From Penicillus capitatus (lineage: Eukaryota; Chlorophyta): DNA of 64,000 nt. The stretch is taken from assembly GCA_965649825.1 (NCBI GenBank), contig OZ287707.1, positions 744,001-808,000 on the forward strand. Direction: 5' to 3'. Shown here in pieces: positions 1 to 11,390 of the stretch. The number at the start of each line of letters is the position of its first letter. Within the stretch, counting starts at the first letter, position 1. The position numbers were made by a program, and so were the translations under genes. The notes under the pieces are model-generated. The model did not search any database, was not told where the DNA came from, and worked only from the letters and a program-made list of their open reading frames with translations.

Positions 1-108
1 AGGAGAACGTTTGCCGACCACGAGGACGAGCAACAGGGCGATTCCAATGATGTTACGCATCGTATGGAGACGATTGTCAAGAGGACTGAAAACGAACTCC
101 TCAAGTGA
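1..108 (+). CDS. C-terminal end of an unknown protein (partial)
   Basis: An open frame enters from the left edge in frame 1 and stops at TGA after about 35 codons. The visible tail is hydrophilic and acidic to mixed-charge (it contains ADHEDEQQGD and later KRTENELLK), typical of a disordered or coiled C-terminus. Nothing in it identifies a family. It could be coding only by chance, since 35 codons is short, but the composition matches other C-termini in this window. Confidence 0.4.
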   Translation, partial: RRTFADHEDEQQGDSNDVTHRMETIVKRTENELLK

Positions 109-1199
109 AAGTTAGCACCGCCACCAAAAAAAGGCGAGGAACGCAGAAGATGAAGATCGAGGAACGCGAGCCGTTTAAATACAGGAAACGCTGTGAATCC
201 GTTGTGAAAAACGCAGCTATGAAGCAGCAATGACAGCTGTATTGCGAGTAACTGGGCGGAAAATAGCAGGTGCGAACACTGTGAGAAAAAGGCGCCATCT
301 CATTCTGACAATACGATTTGTCAGCAAACCGCTCTGCGTCCCCTGTCTCGGCGCGAAGTTGCATTCAAGGTCGTGCATTTTTCAGTCAAGGCTTTAAGGG
401 CAACGCTTTAGTAATTGCGACACATTTGGCACGTTTCTTAGTTTTTCGGTCGAAAAAGGGGAAGAAAGCTCCAAAAGAACTGCTTTTTGCGTCCCCCCAT
501 AGGCTCGAGCTTACAGCTGTCAGTCCCGTACGGTCACTCGGCAGTAGACTTTGCTGACGCATAGATTCCGACTCTTTGACGAAAGTGCCGACCTACCGAG
601 AAGTCGTAAAGGAGACAGCATTGGACACTCCGTGGGCAGCGTCGTTATTCAGTGAAGGAAGCGACGCATCGTTTTTGCCAAGAGAACCTTGCAAAAACGA
701 ACTTTGCGCGAGTGCACGCGTTCGTTGAACGTTCTCCGTTGCGGACAACGTCGTTCAGAACGGAACTGGGATACGGTGCCTAGTGTGTGGATGCTGTATT
801 TCCATTGATGACTCTCCGAGCCGGATACAGCGTGTTGAAGAATACTGAGCGTTCCGTAGGAGGTGGTGCACGTTGAGTTCACAAAAGCGTCGGCGAATAT
901 AGAGGACATACGCATGGAACGGGCGGGACGACGCGTTTGCCTTCGTATGGCAACAAATGCTTACGCTTCGGAGTCTCCGAATTCGGGAACGACGTAACAA
1001 GCGGATGTGCAAGAGACATCATTGTCTAACTCATGGCTTCTGTCGGTCTTAAATTATCTCTTGTTCGTGTGCGCAAGGTGACGTGACTTGATAGAGCCGG
1101 TGCAAATCGGACGTGTCTAGAGGAAGAAACGGTTGGTGCCGTGGAGGCTTGAAAATCAAGCGACGTTCATTCAGCACGTTTTAATTTGACGCATTCTTC
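109..1199. other. About 1.1 kb without an assigned gene
   Basis: Both strands carry short open frames of 60-90 codons. The most protein-like is on the minus strand at 649-915 (Arg-rich, ending near KVRFCKVLLAKTMRRFLH), but it has no recognisable domain and another frame overlaps it. I see no RNA gene. A spliced minus-strand gene is possible here but cannot be supported. Confidence 0.4.
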
Positions 1200-2075
1200 A
1201 TGAAAGCAGTGGCTTGTTCTTCAGATGTTCCGCGTCGTGCGGCAGCGTACCGTACAGCCAATGTGGCAAAGGAACCTTTCAAGCAATCCATGGAGCGCTG
1301 GTACTCGGACTACGCAAAAACGTACGACCGAGACGGTTACCATACGCGCATCGCCGAGCGCCTGATCGAGAAACTCGACGTTCGAGAAGGCGATCGAATC
1401 CTGGACATCGCCACCGGTACAGGCCTGGCAGGATTCGCTGCACTGCGGAAGGCGGGGCAGAGCGGATCGCTGGTGGCCGTCGACATCTCGCCGGAGATGC
1501 TGGAAGTGGCAGCGCGCGATGCCGAATCGGAGGGGTTGCAGAATGCGGAGTTCGTCCTCTGCGACGCGCAGAACCTCGATCTGCCGGAGGAGAGCTTCGA
1601 CGATCTGATCTGTTCCTCGGCGCTGGTCCTTTTTCCAGATGCCGAGTGGACCTTGCGGTACTGGAAGGGATTCTTGGTATCCGGTGGCCGTTTGGCTGTC
1701 CACTGTTTTCACGAAAAGTCCTACGTCGCCGGCAAACTGATACAGACGGTGGCGGCAGAGCGCGGAGTGGAGCTCGTTTTCAGCGAACCCACAGGTACAC
1801 CTGAGAGATGCCGCAGATTGCTGGAGAATGCTGGCTACGATTCCATCGCGATCGACGAGGTTACAGGAGGAGAATACCGAACGTCGGAGAAAGTGATGTC
1901 GCTGTGGGATAGAATGATCCACCACCCAATGGTGCAGCTGCCGACTCGGATTCCGGACGCTGCCGACCTCAATGCCATGAGAGAGCGCTACCGCGAAATG
2001 GTGAAGGGCCTCGAAACGGAGGAGGGTATCTGGGACGAGGACACGATCATGTACGTCTACGCCCGCAAGCCGTGA
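1200..2075 (+). CDS. Class I SAM-dependent methyltransferase (UbiE-like)
   Basis: Uninterrupted 291-codon frame. The Rossmann methyltransferase core is clear: motif I ILDIATGTG (around residue 68) binds S-adenosylmethionine, an acidic strand end LVAVDISPEML follows, then a VLCDAQNLDLPEESFD segment (motifs II/III) and the LVSGGRLAVHCF strand. This is the general fold of UbiE/COQ5-type methyltransferases; the substrate cannot be read from sequence. The first 30 residues are basic and Ala/Arg-rich and could be an organelle-targeting extension, since the domain proper begins near FKQSMERWYSDYAKTYD. Unlike most genes here it shows no intron, so a bacterial origin is possible but untested. Confidence 0.85.
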   Translation: MKAVACSSDVPRRAAAYRTANVAKEPFKQSMERWYSDYAKTYDRDGYHTRIAERLIEKLDVREGDRILDIATGTGLAGFAALRKAGQSGSLVAVDISPEMLEVAARDAESEGLQNAEFVLCDAQNLDLPEESFDDLICSSALVLFPDAEWTLRYWKGFLVSGGRLAVHCFHEKSYVAGKLIQTVAAERGVELVFSEPTGTPERCRRLLENAGYDSIAIDEVTGGEYRTSEKVMSLWDRMIHHPMVQLPTRIPDAADLNAMRERYREMVKGLETEEGIWDEDTIMYVYARKP

Positions 2076-2353
2076 CGAGCACTATCGTAACGAACGGCAT
2101 TACACAAAGCTGTTTTTGCACCTCATGTTGCTAGAACCGCACGGGATGCGCGACGTGATAGCCGTCGGCATCCATCAAAGGACATAGTAGAAACAGGGCA
2201 GACTGGCACGGTGTCATGCTTCGGCTTGATGGGACACACCGAGCACAGCGCCGACAAAGTACATGCAGAACAAAAATGAAGAGTCAGTGCGAGTTAGCAC
2301 TTTCAAAACTGGTTAACGAAGCAACAGCCGCAGACGTCTCCAGGAAAGCAGCC

Positions 2354-3068
2354 TCATGCGTTCACCTTCTTCTTCAGGTAGGGATCGCCGCCCGCCAGAT
2401 CGAACTGGGGCGTGTACGTGTGTCTCCCAAACTCCTTCTCTGCCTCTCTGGCCATCTCGTTCAGGTGCGCCGAAGAGAACTTTCTCCACCTGCCACGCAT
2501 GACTCAGCCGACGCGATCGACCGACGCACGTCGCCTCACCACTTGTCTCGTCTGAACAGCGTCTCGGTGGCCTTGTGGGTCGGCGACACATCGCTCTCCT
2601 GCACGAACGCACATTCAGGCGATCCCTCGAAAGGAGCTGTGTGCCGCACGGTGTCGTCCGAGTCGCCGGACTCGATGTGCGAGGCGTCTCTCCCGTCCGA
2701 GAACGCTTCCTGCAGCTTCTGGATTACAAAAACGCTGGGCGCCGACTTGCGCGACAGCTCAGGGCGCCCTAGACAGCTCCATTCGCTCTCCGCCGCCCGC
2801 GCGCTGCCGCACCTGTGGGCAGAGCCATGGTCCTTCCCTCGACGGACTTTCGCTTGGCTATCTGCGCACCCTTCTCCAACGACCTAACGACACTACAGCC
2901 TCAGCGCCCCGCGCCAGCCGAAGACGGAGGCGCGGTACATGATTTCTTCGCGCAGTTCCTCCGGCAACCCTACAGGCCACACGCGTCGAGCGGGCGAATT
3001 GGCGACCGCGGCGTACCCAGCTGCGGCTTCATTGGTTCAGAATCCCATCCTGGCAACAAACTTCCCAT
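2354..3068 (-). CDS. Hypothetical conserved-looking protein, spliced
   Basis: The minus strand carries at least two convincing exons. The last one encodes a tail with KFSSAHLNEMAREAEKEF followed by GRHTYTPQFDLAGGDPYLK and a stop. An in-frame GTGAGG...CAG intron joins it to an exon with SAPSVFVIQKLQEAFSDGRD and many Ser/Asp. The probable start gives MGSLLPGWDSE. I do not recognise the family. The middle of the gene, around 2830-2990, has several possible splice patterns and I could not fix one. The region is noticeably more G+C rich than the SIN3 gene that follows. Confidence 0.5.
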
Positions 3069-3200
3069 CGTCGAACAGAATGTGTTGTATGGAACAAGAC
3101 AAACGTAGATAGAAACACAACAATGCGGAACACGTATTCAGTCAAACGCAGAATAGATGTGTTGCATTGTAGGCTCTATGTTTTATTAATTTCCTTCTTG

Positions 3201-6200
3201 ATGAGCGATAGCGGCGCCGTGGTGACGCCAAACCGTCAAAACCTGATGGTGGATCTCTCACAAGCAGTTGTGTTCGTCCGAGAAATCTACGAAGCAGTAG
3301 ATCCACATGTGGCGACAACTGTTTTTGAAGCTCTAGCACGTTTCGAGCGAAACGGCAACGCATCGTTTGTTATCAAAGTTTAGATACAATCCCTTTAGTG
3401 TTTCTTGCGTTGTGTAGAGGAGAGATTGAGAAACTTGCAAAAGTCCTCAAGCGGAATCTAAAGGGACATCGAGACCTTCTTGAAAAATTCGACTTCTACT
3501 TTCCGAAAGTAATCAAGTGTCCGAGAATGAGAGAATTCAGAATGTTCCTCTGTATCGCTAGAAGCATTCTCTATTGCGTTCTCGACATCGTCATCGACCC
3601 TCAGTACCCAATATATCGTCACAGGTCTGTTTCTGTGATATGAAACGAAATTGACAGCGACTGCTGTAGCATGTGACTGTAAATACATCTCCTCCACTGG
3701 ATGTCAAAGATGAAATTCCTGAATCAGACTTCATCCCTCCTTCTACGTCTGCCGCTGAGGTGCTGAGATGCAGTACCTTCTAGATAAGATGTTTTTAAGA
3801 GAGAACGGTGTGTTTGAGCAGATGCGTACTCCTTGTAATGAGGAGCAGAACATTCACCAGAGTTTTTGTCAATTAGAGGTAGGGATTTGCCTTGGCTGTG
3901 TTTTGGTCAACAAACTCCGTTATTCTAACAGAGAGAGATCGGAGATGAAGCTAGCATGCGGATATTTCTCGACTGTTTCCATGCGTATAATTCAGGGGGC
4001 TTAACCCGCGCACAATTCCTGGAAAAGGTAAGCTTTATCCTTAGCGCACAGGGGGCCACCCCGAAAGGTGTCTTCTAGATTCCATCATGCATAAAAGAAA
4101 GTCCAATATACGGCCAAGAACTTATGCAGTACCTTGACGCTCACCCAAATGTGCGTAGGACACTTGCCCTCTGTCGTACCACATGACAACCGTTGTGCTG
4201 GACTAGGATAACATGAAAGACATCATCTCATCGTATCAGATTAAAACCAAATCTCAGACATCAACACCATGTACAAAAGCTATTTACCTGTATCCTTGTG
4301 TGAATGGAATGCTGTTCAGATTTGTCGCCTCTTGGAATGCAGTTGGAGTTGAAAGTTCGCAATCTTGAGAGACTGTAAGAAGTGCAGAAAACGTAGAGGA
4401 CTGAAAGTGTTGTTGGTTGTAGTGTGGGGGATCCGACGATTTTTGCAATCGCTGTGGAGAGCATTAAGAGATACAGCAAGGGCGAAGCGGACTTAATGTG
4501 GCTCAAAGCTATTTTGCTTGATGAGCTACAGCACTGTTCCGAAACTGCTTGGGTATCTCTTGCTGCACAGACTCACGAACACTTCTAACAATCGATTGCC
4601 TCGTTAGGCCTCTCTTCGAGAACTGCTTCACGAATTCGACAAGATTCATGGCTTGGACAACGAGGGACGAGCTTTCATGATGATCGATCTGAGAGTAAGT
4701 ATGCGATCGCCTGGAAAAAACCAAATGCTTTTGTTCTGTCAGAGAATCGTGAGTCGTGAAGAGGATCTTCAACAGGTAGCATTGGATGAAACTGATTTGC
4801 AGTCGTTTCAGAGATGTACGCCTTCATATGTTAAGCTCCCCCAGCATTGTGTCACATCAAACAAGAAAAGTCCATTGGCAAAAGAAGTGCTGAATGATCG
4901 ACTTAAGAGCTGCTCGATCGGAACAGAGGACACAGAATCTGTATATCCGTCTGTCTTCTGCCATTTGTGTGACTGAGAGTTCTCTGGGTATGCAGCAAGA
5001 GCGCCACAATATGTCTGAGTTCAAAATGGCAGTAATGGAAACCGAGATATGGACAGCAGAACTGAGCATCAACCGTCTTAAGTCCCTTATCAAGGTCCCC
5101 CGGCTCGGTCAGCTCTCCATCTTTAATCCTGTCGACAGAATCTGGAACGATTACTGAATTCACTGACAAATAAGGATGAGGCAGGTGCCAAGGCATTCAT
5201 AAAAGAAGTGGGATTGGGAAAGACAGTTCTCCATACCACAACACTCAAGACTCTCTACAGTACGATCAGCAACTCTCATGATAGCAATGCATCCTCTGTA
5301 CGGTGTTCAGAATCGGAATATGACCGTCTCTTGGAAGCGGTTTATGAAAATCCCCGGGTCGGTGTACAGACTGTTATGGAATCGGCGAGAAGGAAGCTTC
5401 TTGAGTGGTAAGTCCCTTTCTATACCAAACACGTTTCCAGAGGCGTCTCTGTTCTAGGGAACAGGCACAGCATACACGTATCCCTGAATGGAGAGAAACC
5501 TGTCACCAACACCATCAGCGATCCTTGGATTTTACATGTCAGATCTTCCAAGATGTGAAGAACCTTCCCACTGCAAATGATCTGATGGATTGACGTTGGT
5601 TTTAACAGAACGAAAAGCGCGAACTTAGTTTCTCTGCTCAACTGAGTGAAATCAAAAAGAAATGCAAGAACGAGAAGAAAACAAAAAATGCACATTGCGA
5701 GATCACGGATCTTCAGGATGAACTGAGTCGACCACATCTCACTTTCCACTTTAACAACAGGCAATCATCCTCTCTGATGCTGCTGCAAGATCTTGTTTAC
5801 TGTCCTCCTCAATGTAGGAACGCCGTTCGTCTGTGTTCGTGGGGGATTGTTAAGGGTCTCCACACCCGTCTCAAATCGGCACAGATTCCAATCTCTTTTC
5901 AGTTTTGGGAATCGTTCTTGTCATTCTTCCTCGATGCAGGTGCAGATGACAAACGTTCTGATGCGCCTGGAAGTGAGATAGAGATCACTGTTTCTTGTCT
6001 CACGGCATGAATCTAGACCCTCTACCAATGCCGCAGCCTTTGTCTTTCGACAGGGCAGCAGCACAGAATGCATTGTACGTCTAAGCAACACATCTTTCTG
6101 CATCTCCGCATTCGAACGGATACAAAATTTAGGATTCCCAAGACAGAGAACACAAACGCCCTTGGAGTGACAGAGGAGGAAGGTGGTGAGATCGTTCTCT

Positions 6201-7213
6201 ACTGCGATGAACAGTTCTATCACATGTTTCGTCTGTTGTACATTCTCTACACAAGGTGGCCTTCTACCGTTGTGACTCTTGCTCAATTTTCTCTTCTCTG
6301 TGGTGTTCTGCAGATTTGACCTGCTCTCTGATTTACTGGTAAAGGGCCGGCAGAATGGGAAGGAACTCGAAAGCCAGGTGTTGGATCTCATCTCTTCTTC
6401 CTTGACGGGAAATATCGATACTGACGAATATGAAGAAGAGCTCGTGGATTTGTTAGGCAAATCTGCCTTTCCTCTTTTTTCTCTTGCAGATGTCATTGAT
6501 AAAACGCTGTCGCCTATGAGGACGCTCTGGCTGAGCGATGCCATGCGGCTGTTTCACAGAGCCGTCGCCGTCAGCTGCTGTCCCGATGGAGCTCTACCTG
6601 AAGGACTCACTCTCGAAGAGCACTTTGTTCAGAAAGGCAGACGCATACCGTACATGCATGTGAATCGTTACCTACTGGAGGCCAAAGAATCTTTTCCCCA
6701 GCACATCTCCTTCAGAATTGCCTATAACTCTACAAATCATCTCTTGTCGATGCGTCACCTTCAGATAGACGCGGAGAAACTTCCCCACTGGGATAATAGA
6801 ATATCTGTGGGCACGATGGGAGCGATAGGGATCCATAGAGACAAGAGGCATCCCATTTTCCTGAGAAGATCTCTGAAAGCCAGCTGTCTACCCTCCAAGG
6901 CAGAAGACAGCAGATGGCCTCGGTATGCCAGCTTCACCGAGACCAAATCACAGTGGATCTCTACCAGAAGGGCGCATTCTTCGCGACCGTCCAAAGCTCG
7001 TCTTCTTCGCCTCACTGTCATCACACTTTCTTCATTGACGGTTCAAATACATGTGCTGTTCTGTAGGGGCCATACAATAAGGAAGAGAAGACGTGCTGGA
7101 TGGTGTCTTTGCAACGGAATCCGTCGATGCATCTTCATTTTGTAGAAAAGAAGACCTTACGTATGCTCTCATGGCTGAGAGGACGTCTTGCTTCGATGGA
7201 CAATAATGGATGA
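3201..7213 (+). CDS. SIN3: SIN3-type transcriptional corepressor scaffold
   Basis: Spliced gene of many short exons. SIN3 scaffolds histone deacetylase complexes through paired amphipathic helix (PAH) domains. Visible landmarks, in order: a PAH-like domain with KRNLKGHRDLLEKFDFYFPK; a second with LDCFHAYNSGGLTRAQFLEK; the conserved interaction segment, including CTPSYVKLP around 4.8 kb; a block resembling the SIN3 region before the HDAC-interaction end (YENPRVGVQTVMESARRK near 5.35 kb); and the C-terminal SIN3 domain with EIVLYCDEQFYHMFRLLYI and TDEYEEELVDLLGKSAF. The stop is only 26 bp before CDC73. Introns inferred at several junctions, for example after GCTGAG with resumption at AACGGTG, restore the frame. 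Start taken at the ATG giving MSDSGAVVTPNR; an upstream ATG is possible. Family call is firm; exon edges are approximate. Confidence 0.8.
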
Positions 7214-7239
7214 TCGAAAACCGTTTAACGACTGACCTG

Positions 7240-8716
7240 ATGGATCCCCTAGCGCTCCTCCGCGAATACTGTATGACCAATAAGCTCGAACGCGTCGTGC
7301 AGAACGGAACGCGGATTGATTTTGACGAGCTCTACAGGTAGCTGCCTTCATGTCACCGCTGCGTCCCTCATCGGGTTTCGCAGTTTCGAATGTTCGACGT
7401 TGACGCGATTTCGCTCACGTGGTGGATACTACACTCTGGGAACCGTGTTCTTTTTCTTGAAGAATCAGTCATCGAGTTATGGGCAGTATTTCCAGAAAGC
7501 CAGGAAAGAGAATTTGGAAACAGTGACATATGTACACAAGAAGCCACTCTTGGATTACTTGGAAGGGAAAGTGGAGACCTGCACAGAGATCGACGCCAAA
7601 ATCCCAAACCTTCCTGCCAGTAGTACTGGAGCCAAACGATCTCTTGAAAGGACAGAAGAGACGAAAGAGGCATCGGACAAGAAAAAGATTCAGAAAATCG
7701 AACAAGGACCAAAACAGCCACCTGTGCCTGTGCACTCCGACGGACATCCAGACAATCCAGATGACTGGTCCATCGAGCAGATCTACGCTCAGGAGAAAGG
7801 AAGATTTAACTCCAGAGATTGCATGGTGCGTGTCTCTTCACCAATCCTCTGCTTTTCCATCGGATCTGTTTGGCAGAGGACGCATTTGAGTTTTTCAAAC
7901 GTCCTGACCTTTGCCAGAGAGCTCTTGTCTGAGAAAGGAAGCCGTGGAAAGAAAGTAAGAAATCTAACCGCTTTAATGGAGATAGACAGTTGGGGGATAT
8001 TGTAGGCAAACAATGCCATGCGCCAACCACGGAAGTACGTAAGGCCCATTATCCTCGTGCCACACGGTGAGAAATATCTTCGACAGTTTCTTTATCCGAC
8101 TTACTGGTACTCTATAGGAATGACAGCTATTTTGAGCATGTATAATGTGAAAGAGTTTTTGGAAAGTGGTAACTATATCTTCCCCGAAAAGATATACAAG
8201 TCTAATCCAACTCGAGAAGTTCGAATGGTACGCCGCCATTCGAGAGAAAACGAATTTTGATGTTGTGATGTTCTAGTTGGTCAATCGGACTTTTGAGAGA
8301 GATCCTGCTGTCCGCTACCTCGTTTCGGAGAAGGTGCCTCACAAAGAAGACAAAGACACATGGAAGCGTGTCTTTGCTGTCGTGGTGACCGGAAAACCTC
8401 ACCAGTTCAAAGAGTATCCCTTTGAGGTCGATCCATCATCATCATCATAGAACGGCCCCAGGTCTATATCCATGTGTTTGTTCAGGGGTGCGATAAAGGC
8501 GATGTCTATGATCTCCTCCATAATCATGTGAGGGGTTTCTATTTTCAGTACCACGACGACAACTTCAGCGAATCTGAAGCGGCTACGTGGAAAGTGAAGG
8601 TCCTGACAGTACATCGATACCATCGACATGGCGACAACCTTCTCATGCAGCAGTTCTGGAGAGAACTGGATCGCTTTATCAAGGAGAAACAGTTAGATCG
8701 AGTGTTCAAATACTGA
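7240..8716 (+). CDS. CDC73: PAF1-complex subunit CDC73 / parafibromin
   Basis: CDC73 is a subunit of the PAF1 complex, which travels with RNA polymerase II and supports histone modification and elongation. The N-terminus (MDPLALLREYCMTNKLERV) and the GGYYTLGTVFFFLKN block match the parafibromin N-domain. The C-terminal Ras-like domain is complete: RPIILVPHG joined to MTAILSMYNVKEFLESGNY, then VTGKPHQFKEYPF, KGDVYDLLHNHVRGFYF, WKVKVLTVHRYHRH and the end FIKEKQLDRVFKY. I infer six introns of roughly 46-60 nt (first: 7338-7383, donor GTAGCT) that all keep frame. It follows SIN3 on the same strand at 26 bp, so both may be expressed from closely spaced promoters. Confidence 0.92.
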
Positions 8717-8737
8717 ATGAACTCTGCAGATGCATTA

Positions 8738-9213
8738 TCAGATCTCTTTCGAAACGATCTCCTCAGAGGTATCATCAGTAACTGGGGGAGCTGTCTCCAA
8801 CAGCATTTTTAATCTTTCCTTTGCTTGTTCTCTTTCTTTCTCCCGCATTTCGGAGTAGGGAACAAGATCCTTTCTCTTGAAGTCGATCTTCTTGGACAAG
8901 AGATAGAAGAGACCTGCAATGGACAGCTGTGTAGAAGCAGGGATAAAAGAAGCAGTGGGCACCAGCTCCTGCATAGAAGACGATGATGTAGAAAACGGCG
9001 ATGACGGACATCAGAGATAGAATCCAAACGGCATAGTTGGGTGTCATTGGGGCATCTTTAACGGAAGGCGACTCCTTCTCTTGTGTCTCTGTCGTCACGC
9101 CCTCTTTCTCGTCATCTGTTGCCTCGAGCTGAAGAACAAAGCAGGACACGGAATACCTCTATTCTTGTTTACTCATAACACCTTACACGCCAAGAAGGAC
9201 AGCACTGCATCAT
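8738..9213 (-). CDS. Small single-pass membrane protein of unknown function
   Basis: Three inferred exons. A short N-terminal piece (MMQCCPSWR) is joined to an acidic linker (EATDDEKEGVTTETQEKE), then to APMTPNYA, where a 61-nt in-frame intron leads into ELVPTASFIPASTQLSIAG. The segment around LSIAGLFYLL is a plausible membrane helix, followed by a positively charged stretch SKKIDFKRKDLVPY and a charged helical tail with EREQAKERLKML. The arrangement resembles a small tail-facing ER or organelle membrane subunit, but I could not match a family. It runs convergently toward CDC73, with stops about 20 bp apart. Confidence 0.55.
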
Positions 9214-9300
9214 ATGTTTTCTTAGAGGACGTCTTGATTCTCGTTTCTGCACGAAATCGCAGAATCGCGAAACAGCAGATCCCGTCGAGTGGTGTTACAG

Positions 9301-9426
9301 GGTGCAGCATTCGGCAAAGCGAAGGAAGTACGGTGGACGTGCGGTGCGGCCTTCGGCAAAGCGAAGGAAGTTTGGCGGACGTGCGGTGCGGCCTTCGGTG
9401 AACGACTGCAGGTTTGGTGGACGTGC
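9301..9426. repeat. Three tandem copies of a 42-bp unit
   Basis: Three adjacent 42-bp units begin at 9301, 9343 and 9385. Each starts GGTGCRGCMTTCGG and ends GGACGTGC. Copies 1 and 2 differ at only a few positions; copy 3 diverges in the middle (GTGAACGACTGCAG). Because 42 is a multiple of three, the array is open in more than one frame, but no gene is otherwise evident here. There are no unique spacers, so this is not a CRISPR array. Confidence 0.9.
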
Positions 9427-9741
9427 GCCATTGGAGTGGAGAAGAGAGATCCAAGCAGATGTTCCGCGATATCATGTCTAATCTGCGCGCACCGTCACGA
9501 TGCAGACATCAATGGATCCATGTCTCTATGTCCCCTGATAATCTCCTAGAATCTTAAACCACGCATCCGAGAGACATACACGATTCTCTTCTTGGCAGAC
9601 TCCTTCATACGAATCGAATCTCGTAGAAATGCTGATGCTTGGAGTATGTTATGCTTGCAATGACTTATGTGGCATGATGGATGAAGTGGAAGTGGAGTGT
9701 CCAAAGATCGTTCGTCGTTTGTGTACATCGTTGCGACTGTC
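9427..9741. other. Stretch without a supported gene
   Basis: Lies between the 42-bp repeat array and the stop of the riboflavin kinase gene. Open frames up to about 70-90 codons exist on both strands, with no family resemblance. Nothing else was seen. Confidence 0.4.
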
Positions 9742-11224
9742 TTACAAAAAGAAATCATTCTGCTTCGTTCTTAACAACTCCGGATCTTTCAAGGCGTTTC
9801 GAGCTTTGCCGATATCTGTCTGGATCTGTGAGAGCAGTTCCTCAACACCGGAGAACTTGAGTTCTGGCCGAAGAAATCCGAGGATTGCGATTTTGAGAGT
9901 CTTTCCATAGAACTCCTCTTCGAAGGAATGAACCAGATGGGCTTCCAAACTGATCTCTTCGTCCTGCCCCTTCATGGTTGGACAGGTGCCGAGATTCAAA
10001 ACGGCTGCACAGATCTCCTCCGAGAGACCATCGACAATCTTGGCCCATCTAAAGAATACATCCTCCTTAGCCAACTGTTGACTGAATGCGTGCACTCAAA
10101 GAGTCACCCAAAATAGACTCCTTTGGGTCGATCTTTGAGAAGATCCCGGAAGCTGTCTGGACGAAGATTTGCTGTAGGGATTCCGAGCTTTGCACTTCCA
10201 ATGCCTCTTCCCAAAATAACTTCCCCCTCAACAAACAATGGCGTCCCCTCGAGATGGTAATTCTCCGGGACCTGCGCACACCCAGTGTTTGAAAGCAGTT
10301 GTCAGAATGGGATTGAAACCTGTAAGACAGTGATGTAGAGATGGGGATCGTCTCGATAAGACTTCACAGAAAGAGGCAGATCTGCAATCATCCTGTTCCA
10401 TTCTTCCAAGGTCGGCAATGGATAAGGAACGTTATCTGGGTGCCGTTGATGCAGTTCTGCTAGCCACTGACGTCCCAGAGGATGGCTGACGACCATTTGA
10501 CCTCTAAACCCACGAATTTGCGTTTATCCGATACAAGGAAAACGACTTTGGGGAAAGCATTGAGATTGCTTTTAGCATGACCTCCCTCTGAGAGTAGAAA
10601 TTCCCAAACACAGCATTGAAGATGAGCACATCGAAGGGACCCATATAGTTGGGAAGTTCCACAAAATCTCCTTTCCACGAGCGCACACCTGCCGTCTGCA
10701 TGGATTCGTTCGTGTACATCCATTTCATGTTGGTCGACCTGGGACATTGCCTTGTTTCGGAGCAGCTGGGAATTTTTCATGAAGTCTTTCAAGCATTTTC
10801 TTCGAGAGGTCGACGGCAAGGATATCTTGAATGCCACATTCATGCAGAAAGGGAATCAAACTGCCCGTTCCGCATCCAACGTCCAAGACGCGAGGTGACT
10901 CGGGCAGTGGTAGTGGACTGGCCGCGATTTCGCATAGCCTCTAGTCAAGAGCATCTATCAGCTGGTAAGACGCCTGGATCGAATGCAGACCCCGTGAACT
11001 TCAGGTTCGACAATGTCTTGAATCTCTACGTATTTCTTTTGATCAAAAAATGCTTCCTGCTTTTTATTGAATTCTTCTTTAGTTATGCTAGAAGAATTGA
11101 CAGACAAGAGTTCTCGAGATCGGCCAAGACGCGTTTGATATCCCTACACGCATGCTTAAGTGCACTCTTGCTTACGGAGCCTCCGTTTTCAAGCCTACGT
11201 GCTGCAGAAATGGGACTTTGGCAT
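9742..11224 (-). CDS. Fusion: SAM methyltransferase domain + riboflavin kinase
   Basis: The N-terminal half is a methyltransferase: motif I VLDVGCGTGSLIPFLHECG, then ILAVDLSKKML, FDVLIFNAVFGNFY and a C-terminal HPLGRQWLAELH / DDPHLYITVLQ segment seen in plant methyltransferases. A 48-nt GT-AG intron (10272-10319) joins TVLQ in frame to VPENYHLEGTPLFVEG, the start of a riboflavin kinase: GRGIGSAKLGIPTANL binds nucleotide, GVYFG continues as WAKI across a 59-nt intron, and SLEAHLVHSF, KTLKIAILGFLRPE and the end are as in RFK, which makes FMN from riboflavin and ATP. There is no stop after the methyltransferase and no ATG before the kinase, so one polypeptide is the simplest reading. First exons (11224 to about 11060) are uncertain. 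Confidence 0.8.
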
Positions 11225-11390
11225 ATAAATGCGAAATCGGCTCAGAGACTCGTAAGCGAGACAACGGTGAACGCATAGCACGTCTTCTGATACAACGTCA
11301 ATAAAATGCAATAAATCGTCATTACATGAACCATCTTCATCGAGCAAACGCCAGCTGCAATTTCTTTCTGCGACGACCCACAACTGCACG

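Noticed and set aside
3745-3790. A 24-nt intron in SIN3
   Set aside because: Extending to the next in-frame acceptor gives a 44-nt intron and a better continuation (ENGVFEQMRTP).
9301-9426. CRISPR array
   Set aside because: The 42-bp units are directly adjacent with no unique spacers, and the genome is eukaryotic.
10080-10140. 26-nt intron in the riboflavin kinase
   Set aside because: A 59-nt intron joins GVYFG to WAKIVDG, which matches the family (GxYxGWA) better.
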